A stretch of 64,000 nucleotides of DNA from Ustulina deusta (GCA_023159155.1 JAJNNX010000046.1:186001-250000); one strand, 5' to 3'. Numbered from the stretch's first letter, positions 1 to 11,325 are shown. The notes: generated from the sequence alone by a model not told the origin. Made by a program: numbers and translations.

Positions 1-2252
1 AAGATACGCTTGATCACATTCGACACAGACTATGCGACTCTGATATAGCAAACCCGCGCCAGGAAGACGTCACCAATCTCCTATCGGCTTTGGTCATCTC
101 ACCAACCGCCTTCAGTCTCCCTTTCCCCGACGGAAACGGTAACGTGGCAGCTAAACTGTTCCCCATACAGCAGCAGGTTCGAGGAGGCTTGGTGAAGCCT
201 GACCATTTCTGCGCCCTTGTCCGCCACGTCGTCTCCAAATCCTCCGACCTTGATATCTGGGAAGCTGTTTTCGACGTCATCGATAACCTCAGCGCCCTCA
301 CGCCTCCCCCGTCCAGTATCGCTCCGACCTTCCAAGGAACGCCCGTTAGGTCTAGCTCGAGTCGACTTTCCGATGGCGAAACACGCGACATTGTCGAAAG
401 GGAGCTTTTCTTTGAGATCAGGGACTGCACCTTCCGCAACGTGGGGGGATTCCGCGACAAGTTTTTCAATACGAAGAACTGGCACAAGGGACAGAAGGAG
501 ATGCTGGAGGCCGTGATGGCAGAACATGACGGAAACAGGTGGAAGTCATTCCCGACCGTTGCCGCCGAACGACTCGTCTGGGACTGGCTTCGTTCACTAG
601 AAGACCGCGCGTTGAGCGGTGCGCCATACAAGCTCCACACCACCAAGACGGCCCATCAGTTTAAGGAACGCAAAGGCCAAATGGATCTGTTCTTCCAGAC
701 GCCTGCGCCAGAGGCGAGCGGCATATTCGAGTACAAGCACGTCCTCGTCGTCGGAGAGCAAAAGTCGTCCTACGACACGGGCCGATTCAAGGCCGACTTC
801 CTCCAGCTCACGCGTCTCGTACGGGGCGTTTTCATCGACCAGCCGACACGCCGATTCGTCCACGCATTCACCCTCAGTGCTTCCATGATGGAGCTGTGGG
901 TCTTCGACCGATCCGGGGCATACAGCTCGGGCGCGTTCGACATTCACGACAAGCCCGACACATTCGCGCGCGCTCTCGTCGGCTACGCCACGATGGACAA
1001 TGATGCCATGGGCTTGGACACGTTTATCGAGCGGGTGGGTAAGCATTACTACGTTACAGTGGACGATGTAGACAGCAATGAAACGAGAATCAAGCTGTCA
1101 AGACCAATCGTGAGACAGAAGGCCATTGTCTGCCGCGGGACCACGTGTTACGAGACCCAAGATAACAATGTCGCCAAGTTCTCATGGGCATCAGACAAGC
1201 GTAAGCTGGAGGTGGAACAGCTGAGGGTAGCCGAGATGAGGGGCGTCAAGGGGGTAGCGAGGGTCGTAGCGCACCGTCAGATCACCACCATTGCCGAGCT
1301 GCGAGAAGGTCTGGAGTTTCGGGAGCGTCACAAGTTCCGTAATGAAGATGTCCACTTTGAAGATCTGCCGTCAGTCGGAACTATAGATACATCAGGCCAC
1401 AAGCGAAAGTCGTCGTCCGATCACCGGTCTGATATGTCGGGATCGAAAAAGCCACGGTCAAACAGCCAGCAGTCGACACTGATCCAAAAGCAGAATAGCA
1501 AACATCTAATCAGCACGGGCAAGCCTAGCCTCTATAACCCCGGCGGAGACATGTGGGAAAATAGGATTTATTCCTGCCTCGTCATCTCGCCGGCCGGCCG
1601 GGTGATCAGCGACTTCCGGACGATCAAGGAACTGTTGGGGGCGGTTCGGGATGCAATTAGGGGACACTAGTCACTATATGAGACGGGCAATATACTCCAC
1701 CGCGACATTTCGTCGAATAACATCATCATAACGAAACCCGAGATGGCAGGCGGCTTCAACGGCATGCTCATCGACCTTGACCTGGCCAAGGTAAGAGACA
1801 GCGGCCCGAGCGGAGCGCGACACCAGACCGGCACGATGCAATTTATGGCGGTGGAGGTGCTGCGCAAGACCGATCACACCTACCGCCACGACCTCGAGTC
1901 CTTTTTCTACGTACTGCTCTGGATGTGCGCGCGCCAATCGTGGAGCAATGGATTTGCTCGTGGTGGGGAGAAGCCGCCCAAGGAAAGCATTCTTCGGAGG
2001 TGGGAGATTGGAACATTCGATTCCATCGCAGATGCCAAGGAGGGCCACATGACGGTAAATAGTCTCAAAAGAATTATGGGTGAATTTCCACGGTCGTTGG
2101 ATATTGTAAAGACGCTCTGTCTGAAAATCAGGAAGATCCTCTTTCCCTTAAACAAAGACGAAGAAATGAGCTTTGGGACCCCGGCAGGAGATCCTGATCA
2201 ACTCTACAGCCCTGTCATCGCGGCGTTTGATGATGCTATTAAGAATATGTAG
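1..2252 (+). pseudogene. FunK1 fungal-type protein kinase, 5'-partial, in-frame stop
   Basis: This is a fungal-type serine/threonine kinase of the FunK1 family. The frame is open from the window edge, so the true start lies upstream; the TTG at 90 is not a start. The N-terminal and middle parts carry the family signature (VLVVGEQKSSYDTGRFKADF, then MELWVFDRSGAYSSGAF). The catalytic loop is HRDISSNN at about 1704-1727, the DFG-equivalent is DLDLA, and a kinase tail follows to AFDDAIKNM. TAG at 1668-1670 interrupts the frame between IRGH and SLYETGNILHRD, where the family normally has an uninterrupted GHxSLY. The same frame resumes directly, so one substitution (CAG to TAG would do) explains it. 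Length from the edge is about 750 aa, near full length. A tiny intron at the stop is possible, but no splice sites are visible. Confidence 0.88.
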
Positions 2253-3640
2253 GGAGCTGGAATATTAATATGGTCTTTCTCCACGCAACACCGATGTAGA
2301 CAAATTCCCCAGCTGCTATCGCCTGATAACTGGCGTCATAGGGCTGCAGGGCTGGCACTGGCACTGGCATCCTCTCTGCATTCTCACTAAACAGGGTTCG
2401 TTAGGGGAGCACCACAGGTACATCTGTAGCTAGAATGCGCGTGGGGCGTTTGTAGGGCTGAACCGGGGATGAGGGGCAACAAGACGAAAGAGCGGGGTCC
2501 TGTTTCCTCGACGCGGTCCCGCACACTCTCTCTCACGCCCCCGCCAGCTACAAGATAACATCATTCCACATTGATATGTCCATGGATATTATGTCCTTTC
2601 CTATTGTACAGCAAAATAAACGTACATCTAACCTAGAGCGAGTTATAGATTTGACATAATATGAACTGTAAACACTGTCGTGCGACTAATTTTACGAAGC
2701 TCCGAAATGATAGCTCAGTACTTGGCTCACCTACCGCCTACGCTTTTCGGTTTATTTAATGCATGCTGAAAGAAAACCAAGGAATAGAAAATTCTATTGT
2801 TGTCTCTGATCGCGAAGGCACTCTACCGTTAGCGGATTAGTTTTCAAATCCTCTAGGAGCAAACAACTTTGCGAAGGCTCCGAATAGTCTAAGCGTCGTT
2901 ATCTGTACCTGGAATGGAGAGATATTGCACTGGGCTGATGGATGGCAAGTTCCTCTGATTGATGATGAGGGTGAATAAGGGGAGAAAGAAACACGAGTGA
3001 ATGAGACAGCTAATGAAAGGGTTATATATACATAGTAAGGCGCACGGATTACCAATGCCCGGAGGAGAGATTTGGACAGGCTGGACATTGGCTAGTAAAG
3101 ATACTGACAAATCCTGTTCTATGAAAATCTAGGAAACTACTAAAGGTTTGCTGAGCTAGTGGCTGAACCGGTCTACATTTGGAAATAGGTGTCTCTGGTA
3201 TGGCAAGGAATAGGTATGTAGAGCTCTGTTGTATGGATACACGATAGAGTTAGTACAGCATATCGAGTGTGACAGTCGAATATTAGGTAGTTAATCATAT
3301 TGTTAGAAGATCCTGCTATTACGTTCGAAGAGCCAACAATCAAACTAAATCGATCCAACTCGTAAATACTAGTAAGGGTTACTATAATGTAGTAGGAGAC
3401 AGACTATTATAGGCCTACATTAGATCAACGTTCTGTAGAGCTTCGTGGTTCACGATGATAGGATGTGATTAGCTACATGGGTACATATAGTTGGCTTGGG
3501 TAGCGTTAGGACGCTGGCAACCAAGGACCACCAAAGGTTTTTCTACGACGATGCGGACGCCTTGCGGTAGAAATTAGGATTGTGGTCAAGAATTCAAACC
3601 CGTTGCTATACATCTGCCCAATTAATTCATGTCTATATGA
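2253..3640. other. Gene-poor spacer
   Basis: About 1.4 kb downstream of the FunK1 gene. Both strands hold only short frames without family resemblance. I see no tRNA, tandem repeat or transposase trace. Confidence 0.5.
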
Positions 3641-3649
3641 ATGCTACAC

Positions 3650-4410
3650 TTATTTCGTGACGTCCATAATAGTCTACAACCACTAACCATTCAAGATTGA
3701 AGCCTTAGGTACGTAATACGAGAAACAGAGTTCTCATGTCGATCCTCGGCAATTGTCTGAGGCGCTCCTTTAACACATCTCGTAACCTGGTCTTCCATAT
3801 CGAGCTGGCAGTTCAAACCTCTCCATACTCGAGGTCGGATGAGTAGCAGGACGTGAAGCGGTTGCGGGTATCGTGCTTGTTTCCACCTTTCGTCTCTAGG
3901 GTCTCGGTCTTGACTCGCTTTGATGCGGCTTTATTGTCATGCGAGCTCTGTCCCTTTCTGGGCGCATCGCCAGGGTGGTCGGGATTGAGGAGTGGTTCGT
4001 AGTGGGCTTTGGCCGTGGCACCGTCTTGGAAGCCAGCTTTGGCAGCAAGCTTCTCCCAATTGACCTAGCAGTGGTATTAGCTACGCCGACGGGGCTTGGA
4101 GAGAGTGTGTGAGGAACGCACAACTGGCTTCGTCTCAAAGCATTCCTAGACTTTGGCGACAGCCAACATGTCGCTTGCAGTGATCTGGTCGGAAATCGCG
4201 TGATCGGATGACATTTTGTTCTACCGCGAGGATTACTGCGTCAGTATGCTATGAGAAAGCGCGTACTTTGGGAATGCGATTGCCGGCGACGTGGGTTGAC
4301 ATCAATGGGTGTTATTTTGTAGGGAAAGAGAAGGAAGTGTGCAGGAAACACGAGGGTTTGAACAGAAGAAGCAGGGCACTCGCCTGCCCCGCGCGTTAAT
4401 GGTAGCGTTC
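3650..4410. repeat. Dispersed repeat copy 1 (SANT-gene duplicon)
   Basis: About 760 bp recurs in the same orientation, with many substitutions and small indels, at about 53995-54770. Both copies share the segments around the gene stop (GAGCTGGCAGTTCAAACC), the minus-strand coding part and the flank reading GCCTGCCCCGCGCGTTA. The duplicated unit therefore includes the small gene with both flanks. The copies are diverged enough to be old. Confidence 0.8.
3813..4302 (-). pseudogene. Small SANT/Myb-like gene relic, copy 1
   Basis: The product looks like the small fungal SANT/Myb-like proteins with the pattern 'W-x-C ... VNWEKLA..AGFK'. It starts MSTHVAGNRIP, followed by a likely intron. The next exon gives ITASDMLAVAKV, a stop codon, then ECFETKPV. 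A second intron with a GCTAAT branch site leads to VNWEKLAAKAGFQDGATAKA and a tail ending in EYGEV. The TAG after AKV sits where a Trp is expected (TGG to TAG). The copy at 54 kb carries the same stop. The function is unknown beyond probable DNA or chromatin binding; the stop makes this a pseudogene unless splicing skips it. Confidence 0.6.
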
Positions 4411-5664
4411 GTAGAGCTAAGCGGGGTAGAACGCGACGCGATCAGAACGAATTTATTTATACTACACCTACGACCCTGCACGTGGGGTAATCCATTTTCC
4501 CCCAATCCCACTCACAAGGTACTTTATTTAGGAACTTCGAGATGTCCCTTGGATAGATGCCAGTGGTTTTCCAGCCATTTTTAATATTCCTGATAGTAAA
4601 GGTTTGATCGCGGGCCTTTTTATAGGTCCTAAGCATGTCTTCTTTCGAGGGGGTAAGGCTCAGGAACACGCTCGGCACTCCCTGAGGTACGTCTTGAGCC
4701 TTTTCTTTACCAAAGCAAAGAGACATACATCCAACGGCTGTAGTACATGAGAGCAGTGTGGTTCGTAATGGACTAGCCATATTTTATTAGTTAAACAGAG
4801 CCATAAAAAGTCGTCGTTGGTATGTGAGTCGTGGCCATCGCAGACTAGGACCACCCACCTGTTGCTGTGGAGGGCTCGAATATGGGGAATAAAGATATCC
4901 TCTAGCCATAAACAACCAATTTTATTGCTCGTCCACCCTTCATCTGAAGCCCTAAAGCGCCAGTCTTCCCAAAATCCGCGATTCTTGTCAGGAAACCATT
5001 GTTGTTGAATCTCCTTGCCCTTAAAAATAACCAGTGGCGAAAGGGTGTTGCCACTACCGCTAATACACTTAACTACGGTTATCCATTCGCCTTTTTCTAC
5101 ATCTTTCTTAAAAGTAATATTAACGGAGGCATCGCCAATAACTTGGTGGTCTTGCCCAACCCCTTGACCGAAACCTATCTCGTCGGCGTTATAGAATCGG
5201 TCGGCCGTAAGGGTCTGAATCTCGGGGGCACCGAGTCGTGCGAAAAATATACGAATATTCTTAGCGGTAGCACCGTTTACGCGTGAGTAATCGATAATTG
5301 AGGCTCTTGTAGACCGGATCGGTGGGTTTCTGTTTAAAAAACACATATGGCAGTTCTTTCCAAGTTGATGCGACGAGCCAGATGCTGCTAGCATTCGCTG
5401 GGCCATGGACCTAAACTTGACCAAGGCCGGTGCAAAGCCCAACCTGGCCTGCCCAATGGCCCAAAAGGCCAGTTTTTGCTCTAAATTGACTGACAATGCT
5501 TGGGCTTCAGCATTGGTCTCTTCACGAGTAGGGATGCCTTCGAGCCGGCGGCGAACGTAGGAGCGGTTGGCTTGCCATTTATCACAAGCCTGACGAATAG
5601 GAGCTCCAAGGTTAACCTCGCGGGCGGTAGCCTGCGCGCATTTTTGGAGGTCTGAAAAAGGCAT
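4411..5664 (-). pseudogene. pogo/Fot-type DDE transposase, frameshifted
   Basis: Tc1/mariner-superfamily (pogo group) transposase. The long frame at 4660-5664 (334 aa) has an N-terminal helix-turn-helix part (RQACDKWQANRSYVRRRLEG), a CENP-B-like part (WAIGQARLGFAPALVKFR) and a DDE core: first Asp in YNADEIGFG, second in VCDGHDSH, third in SHVLQPLDV. The frame then stops. The expected C-terminal segment KARDQTFTIRNIKNGWKTTG reads in another frame at 4457-4700, so there is a one-step frameshift near 4660-4700. I could not fix the terminal inverted repeats. The gene is probably inactive and sits directly beside the SANT-gene duplicon. Confidence 0.85.
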
Positions 5665-6441
5665 AATTAAAGAGAAGAGAAGAAGGCAATTCCGAATATA
5701 TAAATCAATTGTGTTTGCGACGCTGAGAAGTTGGAAGTTTTGAAGAGTAATGGCGAACGCGTAGTTATTTCGAGAACGCGTTTTAGGAAATTAAGTGGCT
5801 GGGTCGCAGGGAGGTGGGTCGTGGCTAGGGTGTCTACCTTCTCTTGTTGACAGAGCCCCGACAAGACCTTAGTCAAGGTGTGGCCCAGAAGATAAGAAAT
5901 TGGTAGTTGTTCTAGATATCTCGATCTGTGTTCTAAACATGATGTTGATGAAGAGCTAGTTGCGTTGTAAAAGCACTCGAGTTGTCTGAGGCGGGCGATT
6001 TCGAAGAACTCAACCAACTTCAACGGACGGATATCAATTCCTGATCTGACAAGACCATGTATGTCTGATCTGTTTTATCGTGACACCTTTCTCTGCATTG
6101 ATTGAATTGCGGTCAGGGTCTAGACCTAGTTCTGGGACAGCAACGTTGGGGATTCCAGGGGAAATGTAACTAGGGTACACGGACTTGACCCGGACAGTTG
6201 TTCCTTGTCAACACTCCGCAGTGGCTGTTTAGCATTATATCTCAGGTTGAAATCCGAAGTAATTCCGGGGTCGGCTCTACCCCGGTATGTAGTAAAGGGA
6301 TTTTGGGATCCTTGCATGAGAAGCCGTGTTGGTGCACGGTGTTCAGCATCTTAGTGTTGACACGGGACATGCACTGTGTGTGGGGTTAGGAAAATCATCA
6401 GCGTTGAAGCACAAGATTTTCCCTTCAACCACATAAAGCAA
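5665..6441. other. Spacer between pogo relic and C2H2 gene
   Basis: Probably holds the 5' end of the pogo element and the promoter of the C2H2 gene. A short stretch near 5855-5890 is weakly similar to 9405-9440 (AAGACCTTAGTC versus AAGACTTCAGTC). No gene was identified. Confidence 0.4.
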
Positions 6442-7459
6442 ATGGACCAGACTACGTGTCAGTTATGCTCACAGTTCTGTGATTCCACAGACGAACTGCG
6501 CGAACATCTTCTTTTTCATTTCTATTGTCTACAGGTAAGCTTACACCCTTGGCTGACTTCCATATTCTGACAAATAGCATCACAGAAGGATGTAAACATA
6601 GTTGTTGGACAACTGAGCGGATATACAGGCAAAAGTTTTACGCAATGGATCAATAAAACATCCAAGCCTTTTCAGTGCACACTTTGCCCTACTGCTTTCG
6701 ACACAAAATCGAGCCTTCTACGTCATGGGGCTTCACGTACGTGCTAGATTTACATGACCTGGCTATGTTCTAACAGTTCCTTCGGTAGACCTTCACACTG
6801 TGAATAAGTGTCCCATCTGCTCTCAGGACTTTCACGGGGCTTTCAAGTTTCTGTACAACCATCACTGTACAAATGAGCAAGTACAGACGATACGCAACTC
6901 ATTAGAGATGGAGATTGAGAAGATGATGGGGCAATTAACACATCAAGACACCGTCCGTACATATACGCGAAAGAGACGTAGAGCACTGCGTACAGGTGAC
7001 TCTGTTAATGGCTCTCGAGGCGAACTTCATAACGTACCTACACCACCTTTCGATCCATTAAACACATCGCAATTGCGCGGCGAACACTCATTTTCTGTTC
7101 AAGAGGAATCATTACCGACACAAATTCGAACGGAATCGACAACAATACCGGTTGTACAAATGCAATCTGAGTATCACGGTACCGAACCAGTCAATGATAG
7201 TCAGGGTGTTCTACTGCCAACTTATCCAAGACTTGCTGATGCTACGGAGGGGAGATTTGCTTCGGAAAGTCTTACCTCACTTGATCCACCATTTCCAGCA
7301 CTAGCAGACATTGGCAGTCTCTCTGAGAATTCGCGGCTGCCACAAATCCCTTTCGAGTTCTCATTCAAACGAGCAGCTGCCCCTTCCTACGTTCCTTTGT
7401 GGAACCAACTCTACACAGGACATCATGGAACAATGGAAGGCGCACAAGGCGGGTTTTAG
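6442..7459 (+). CDS. C2H2 zinc-finger protein, three exons
   Basis: Spliced model 6442-6534, 6586-6736, 6777-7459 (308 aa), with introns of 51 and 40 nt. The first acceptor is CACAG at 6581-6585; using the earlier TAG would bring a stop. One finger lies in each exon: CQLCSQFCDSTDELREHLLFH, then CTLCPTAF...HG, then CPICSQDFHGAF...HH. A basic stretch (RTYTRKRRRALR) and a polar tail follow. Probably a nuclear, DNA-binding or regulatory protein; no defined orthologue recognised. It converges on the next gene with about 50 bp between stops. Confidence 0.7.
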
Positions 7460-7511
7460 AGATTCAGGATCAGGTCAAGCTCCACATTCATGTTTTAGTA
7501 CACGAACTGCA

Positions 7512-8274
7512 TCATTTATTCACGGGACTCCCCTGCCACACATAGCCTATCGATGTTCCACTCTTCACAATAAATGCTAACCGCGGATGTGCTACAATGC
7601 TAATGATGGTCAGTATGAATGTGAATAATTACAACCTGGACTACTTACATGCCACCCTCTTTCAACGTAGCATGAATTTCGCTGAAGTTCCCCTTGATCT
7701 GGGGGTACGGTATGTAAAATAACTGATTGACCCATTCTTTGGCTGTAAAGTTACCCGCTTGGGAGCCTTTGGCACACTCCAGGTCCGAATTTCTACCCCA
7801 AACGTAGACAGCTATGGGGTGACCTTGATATTGAGGTACGCTCGGATCTACCGTAAGCGCAAAGTAGCGGACTGGGTCGCAACCGAGTAAAAACGAGAAG
7901 GCTGAAGGAGTTCGAGTGTAGGGTTCTAAGACTTGTCTCAAATACTGACCGGTTAGCATTGAACATAGCTCTCGGCTGGAAGGGCTCACCTGGTGACGGA
8001 AAGCAGTTTCTTTGAAATGCTTATCAAAGCCGTCCTTTGTATTGGCTTTAGGGCCTAAGGAAGCTACAAGTTCCCCAATCTCCGGGATGGTCTGATACAG
8101 AAACCCAGACTCTTGAAAGAATCGTACAGCTTCATCTAGTGAAAGAAAATCAGAGGCTTCTGGAGCTCGAGCTTTAGTAGGACTTGATGCCATCCTGTAG
8201 CTATAGGAGGTGGTTAAGGTTGACATAAAAATTTTGACCGGATAAAAGGCGCGTCTGATGATGGCGCGGGGCAT
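7512..8274 (-). CDS. Hypothetical protein, two exons
   Basis: Spliced model 8274-7649 and 7599-7512 (237 aa), with a 49-nt intron (GTAAGT donor, ACTGAC branch). The start is uncertain: later in-frame Met codons at 8223 (MSTLTTSY) and 8193 (MASSPTKARAP) are also plausible. The product is not recognised. It looks globular and soluble, with segments such as FLLGCDPVRYFALTVDPSVP and AKEWVNQLFYIPYPQIKG. No signal peptide or membrane helix is evident. Confidence 0.6.
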
Positions 8275-8557
8275 TGGCCTCACCGGAGTACCCCGCCTTA
8301 TGTGGCGTCCATCATACCAGCCACATATGGCATTTAAGGCGCCAACGTGGCTAATTGCAGCCTAATGATTTGAAATCCTTTTTCCCGCTATGCACCTCTA
8401 TGCCCAACTTAACAAATAACAACAACGATCGAGCCAACATCATATCGCGATCCTATCGAGAAAGAATATTAGAAAGTAACTAGAGGTTGAAAGTAACGTT
8501 GACGCATCTTCCTCTCACTTAGATTTACGCCTAATCGATTTATAGATTACCTGAAAG

Positions 8558-8644
8558 ATGTGCAAGTGGTGCGAAGGAGGCAAAGCTCCAGGTATCAAGC
8601 CGAACGGCGATCCTTGCGAGAATTGTGCCCCGAAAACTTGGTGA
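8558..8644 (+). CDS. 28-aa double-CxxC microprotein candidate
   Basis: A short ATG frame encoding MCKWCEGGKAPGI then PCENCAPKTW, with two CxxC knuckles about 15 residues apart, which suggests one four-Cys zinc site. It lies alone between two intergenic stretches and ends TGG-TGA. A GTGAGG at the end could be a splice donor that would extend it. A second 28-aa ORF with the same layout is at 56546-56632. The two Cys pairs resemble half of a DnaJ-type zinc finger. Evidence is composition and recurrence only. Confidence 0.35.
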   Translation: MCKWCEGGKAPGIKPNGDPCENCAPKTW

Positions 8645-9061
8645 GGTTGATAATATATCATTGTTTTGCCTTTTCGATTGATTGATTATGACATGCTAAT
8701 CTATTTTAAGATCGTCAACGAGATAATATCGTTTATACGCGAAATATCGAAAGTTGCTTCAGGGTATCGAAAGTGCACCTGAAGCAACTGTATGTGATAC
8801 TGATATTGAGGGAATAATGGGATGGGCACTGTCGCTATAGTCAAGAGACCTTTCATACACTGTACCATCATTCTTTTCCTCCACAACTCAATGCGTCTTC
8901 AACTCAGCTATAACAACAACGGTTTGGATTGTGGTTTCCAACACCTTCTCTGGCAAGGCAAATACTATGTTTAAAGGATACAGATTAGCTACATGCATTA
9001 CGTTCAACTAGGAAGGATTGCAGGTGTCGGATGCTCGAATTGGGTAACAGATGTTGATTGT
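8645..9061. other. Intergenic, no feature seen
   Basis: AT-rich spacer between the CxxC ORF and the 56-bp tandem repeat. No coding pattern recognised. Confidence 0.4.
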
Positions 9062-9214
9062 GTATTTGACATGCAAATGAGCTAACCACAATGTGCTGAG
9101 CTAAAAAGCGTACCCTTGTATTTGACATGCAAGTGAGCTAACCACAATGTGCTGAGCTAAAAAGCGTACCCTTGTATTTGACATGCAAGTGAGCTAACCA
9201 CAATGTGCTGAGCT
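9062..9214. repeat. 56-bp tandem repeat, about 2.7 copies
   Basis: Units start at 9062, 9118 and 9174 with period 56. Each begins GTATTTGACATGCAA and contains GAGCTAACCACAATGTGCTG. Copies 2 and 3 are identical over their overlap; copy 1 differs by one base (CAAATGAG versus CAAGTGAG), so the array is recent. No ORF crosses it. Confidence 0.9.
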
Positions 9215-9649
9215 CAAACCGCACCCCCTCGACGCGTGTCGAACATCTGGTCCCGTAAATAATCCTGGCTGAGACTAGCAATAACTGTTGTCTTCAGGAA
9301 TCCTATTGAAAATAGCATCAAGGCTAACATATATCAAATTAGCATCATCTACTATAGGGAGGTAGACTATATGCAAGCCATTTGACCTAAGTTAGCGCGT
9401 ATGGCTTCCCCGACAGAGACCCGATAAGACTTCAGTCGAGGTGCCACCGTAGCTTCCAACCCCTGATTCAACCATGGTGTTGTACAGGGGTAACTGTATA
9501 CGGTAACATATATTGTGTCTCCAAGGCTGTCTATGCGTGGATGATGCGGGCAGACGTAGGCTACATGTATTCAGAAACGATCTTTCCAGGCCAGTTCCCC
9601 TGGTGTATAATCCCAGACGTGCGTATGCCTCAAGTCGATGGATTATGAC

Positions 9650-10010
9650 GGCTGTCCAAATTTGACGTCTTGCGTTAGCAAGGTTAGCCAACATGACTGT
9701 CGGACCTCTTTCATGCACGTTTCTGTTGCTGTTGGTTCATTGAAGAAATAACGATAGGTAAGCATTCAAGGTTTGTCTAGAAAGGGAGCCAGTGGACAAC
9801 TAATACTTGCCGTAGTCTTTAAAAAGTATAAGTATATCTTTATCCTCATCTTCAACTATTGTGAGAGCTCAAATATCCAGCAAGCTTCCCACTACTTCAT
9901 CAATACTTTGCTTCTTGCGCTGGCCACAAACCGTCCCACCTCCTACACCTATCACACAAATATCCATACATCCTTTGAATGGTGTAGGCATCATCTGCAT
10001 TCTCAATAGC
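9650..10010 (+). promoter_or_regulatory. Conserved upstream region of gene A, copy at 9.7 kb
   Basis: About 340 bp is similar to 61645-61990, with shared blocks such as GCTGTCCAAATTTGAC, CTTTCATGCACGTT, GGACAACTAATACTTG and TGGCCACAAACCGTCCC. In both places the block lies 250-300 bp upstream of an ATG-CCT start of the small acidic gene A. It is therefore a conserved promoter or leader rather than a coding unit. Confidence 0.7.
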
Positions 10011-10261
10011 ATTAAACCAGCGCTGTACATCTGTTGAATACACCAACGACATTGTTGTGAATTAGATTGGGAACCAAGGTGAGATTCTATTCATGTGTAC
10101 TATGTATATTCTATCTGCTGATATCAGATTGGACCTATCAATCCCAGCCAAATGACTGTGGCTCAAACACGCAGAGCTATAAGTTTGGTTTTTATTGAGG
10201 TAAGAAGACAAAGATGTCATAAGAATCAAGACTAAATACAAATGAACAGGACAGTCTCAAA

Positions 10262-10363
10262 ATGCCTGACAGTGAAGTTGTTGTCAATGGGGATGAGAGG
10301 CCAATTCCGGCAGGCGATATAGACACGTCATCATCCAGTAGTGCAGGTCATGGAAGCGCATGA
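10262..10363 (+). pseudogene. Gene A remnant (small acidic protein), truncated
   Basis: The start MPDSEVVVNGDERP matches the intact copy at 62276 (MPNSEVVVNGG). The frame ends after 33 codons in an acidic/Ser stretch (DTSSSSSAGHGSA) and lacks the conserved end (E-x-L-x-x-LGFD). The upstream promoter block is conserved, but no gene B follows. It is most simply a decayed third copy of the cassette. Confidence 0.55.
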
Positions 10364-10720
10364 GGTAATAGGTCTTTCCAAGGTTGATACTAAAGCTTTA
10401 TATAGTTGAATATCAAGGAGTCTCTAACCTATATACATTTGCTTTATAAATAGAATTGTGAAAGCGTTCAAGGACTTATTTAGACAGGTGTTGCTAAAGC
10501 TTCAAAGCCATAGGTTTGGATTATCGGCACTATGTTATTCCGCCTCCAACGAACCCTAACCCATAGGTCGGGTAACTGTGGAGACTCCGCTGTCCAAACA
10601 GGCTACAAGAGGGACCACATCCGGTCATCGGTTGCAACGAATGCGATATTTACGTATATTAGGATCGTGTTTCGCATCCCCCATCTAAGTGATTATCTAG
10701 CTCAATATCTTCAATCCATC

Positions 10721-11325
10721 ATGGCGCACGCCCACGACGTATCATCCGAGGTTAAAGACCTAATCATAGCTGCGTCTCAAGTAGAAATTGACGCGATATC
10801 CCTCAACAAGATTCATTTAGAAGATCCCGAAGTCGATGCCCATGATATTCCCTGGCACAAGGCTTGGGATGAGTTGCTTGCCAAAGCTATAGACGAAGCA
10901 GTATGTGCAATCCTCCCCTCTCTACCACCCGAACTAATTCGCCAAAGAAACCATATTGGGAGCGAGAAGTCATACCAGGATCCACAGAGCAATGGCCACC
11001 CAAGCGCAGAGCAGTAGAACTTCGATTTGGCGGCTTGTATGGGTCGAAGACCTATAGGAGTTTAGTGATTCCTTTGATGATGGCTGGTCAGGCTAATCGA
11101 ATCGCCTTCTCTACAAGACAAGACAAGAAGGCAGGTGCTGAAACGTCTGTCAAAATCCAGGTGGAAAACTGGAAGACCGCTCTCTATGTATTCGAGGGAA
11201 ACGAAATGATCGGCGCACTGTATGGTCCAATTCGCTTTATTTGGATCCAGTTCACCAAGCCCGAGGTCACAGAACAGCCGGAGCCAAGAAAAGGGATTTC
11301 TATTCAGAGTCTCTTGGTGAGCTAG
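10721..11325 (+). CDS. Hypothetical protein, two exons
   Basis: Spliced model 10721-10900 and 10948-11325 (185 aa), with a 47-nt intron (GTATGT donor, CTAAT branch, AAAG acceptor). The N-terminal half is acidic and helical (SSEVKDLIIAASQVEIDAIS). The second exon looks like a folded domain (RAVELRFGGLYGSKTYRSLV, WKTALYVFEGNEMIGALYGP). No family recognised. It occupies the position that gene B holds in the other cassettes but has no visible similarity to gene B. Its 3' end overlaps the opposite gene by 26 bp. Confidence 0.6.

Noticed and set aside
90..1670. Separate 526-aa gene starting at 90
   Set aside because: The codon at 90 is TTG and the frame is open to the window edge; the protein continues in the same frame past the TAG.
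4400..5830. Terminal inverted repeats of the decayed pogo element
   Set aside because: Short matches such as GAACGCG occur near both sides, but no convincing repeat pair with TA duplication could be fixed.
9062..9214. Possible CRISPR array
   Set aside because: The units are head-to-tail tandem repeats without spacers, and the organism is clearly a eukaryote.
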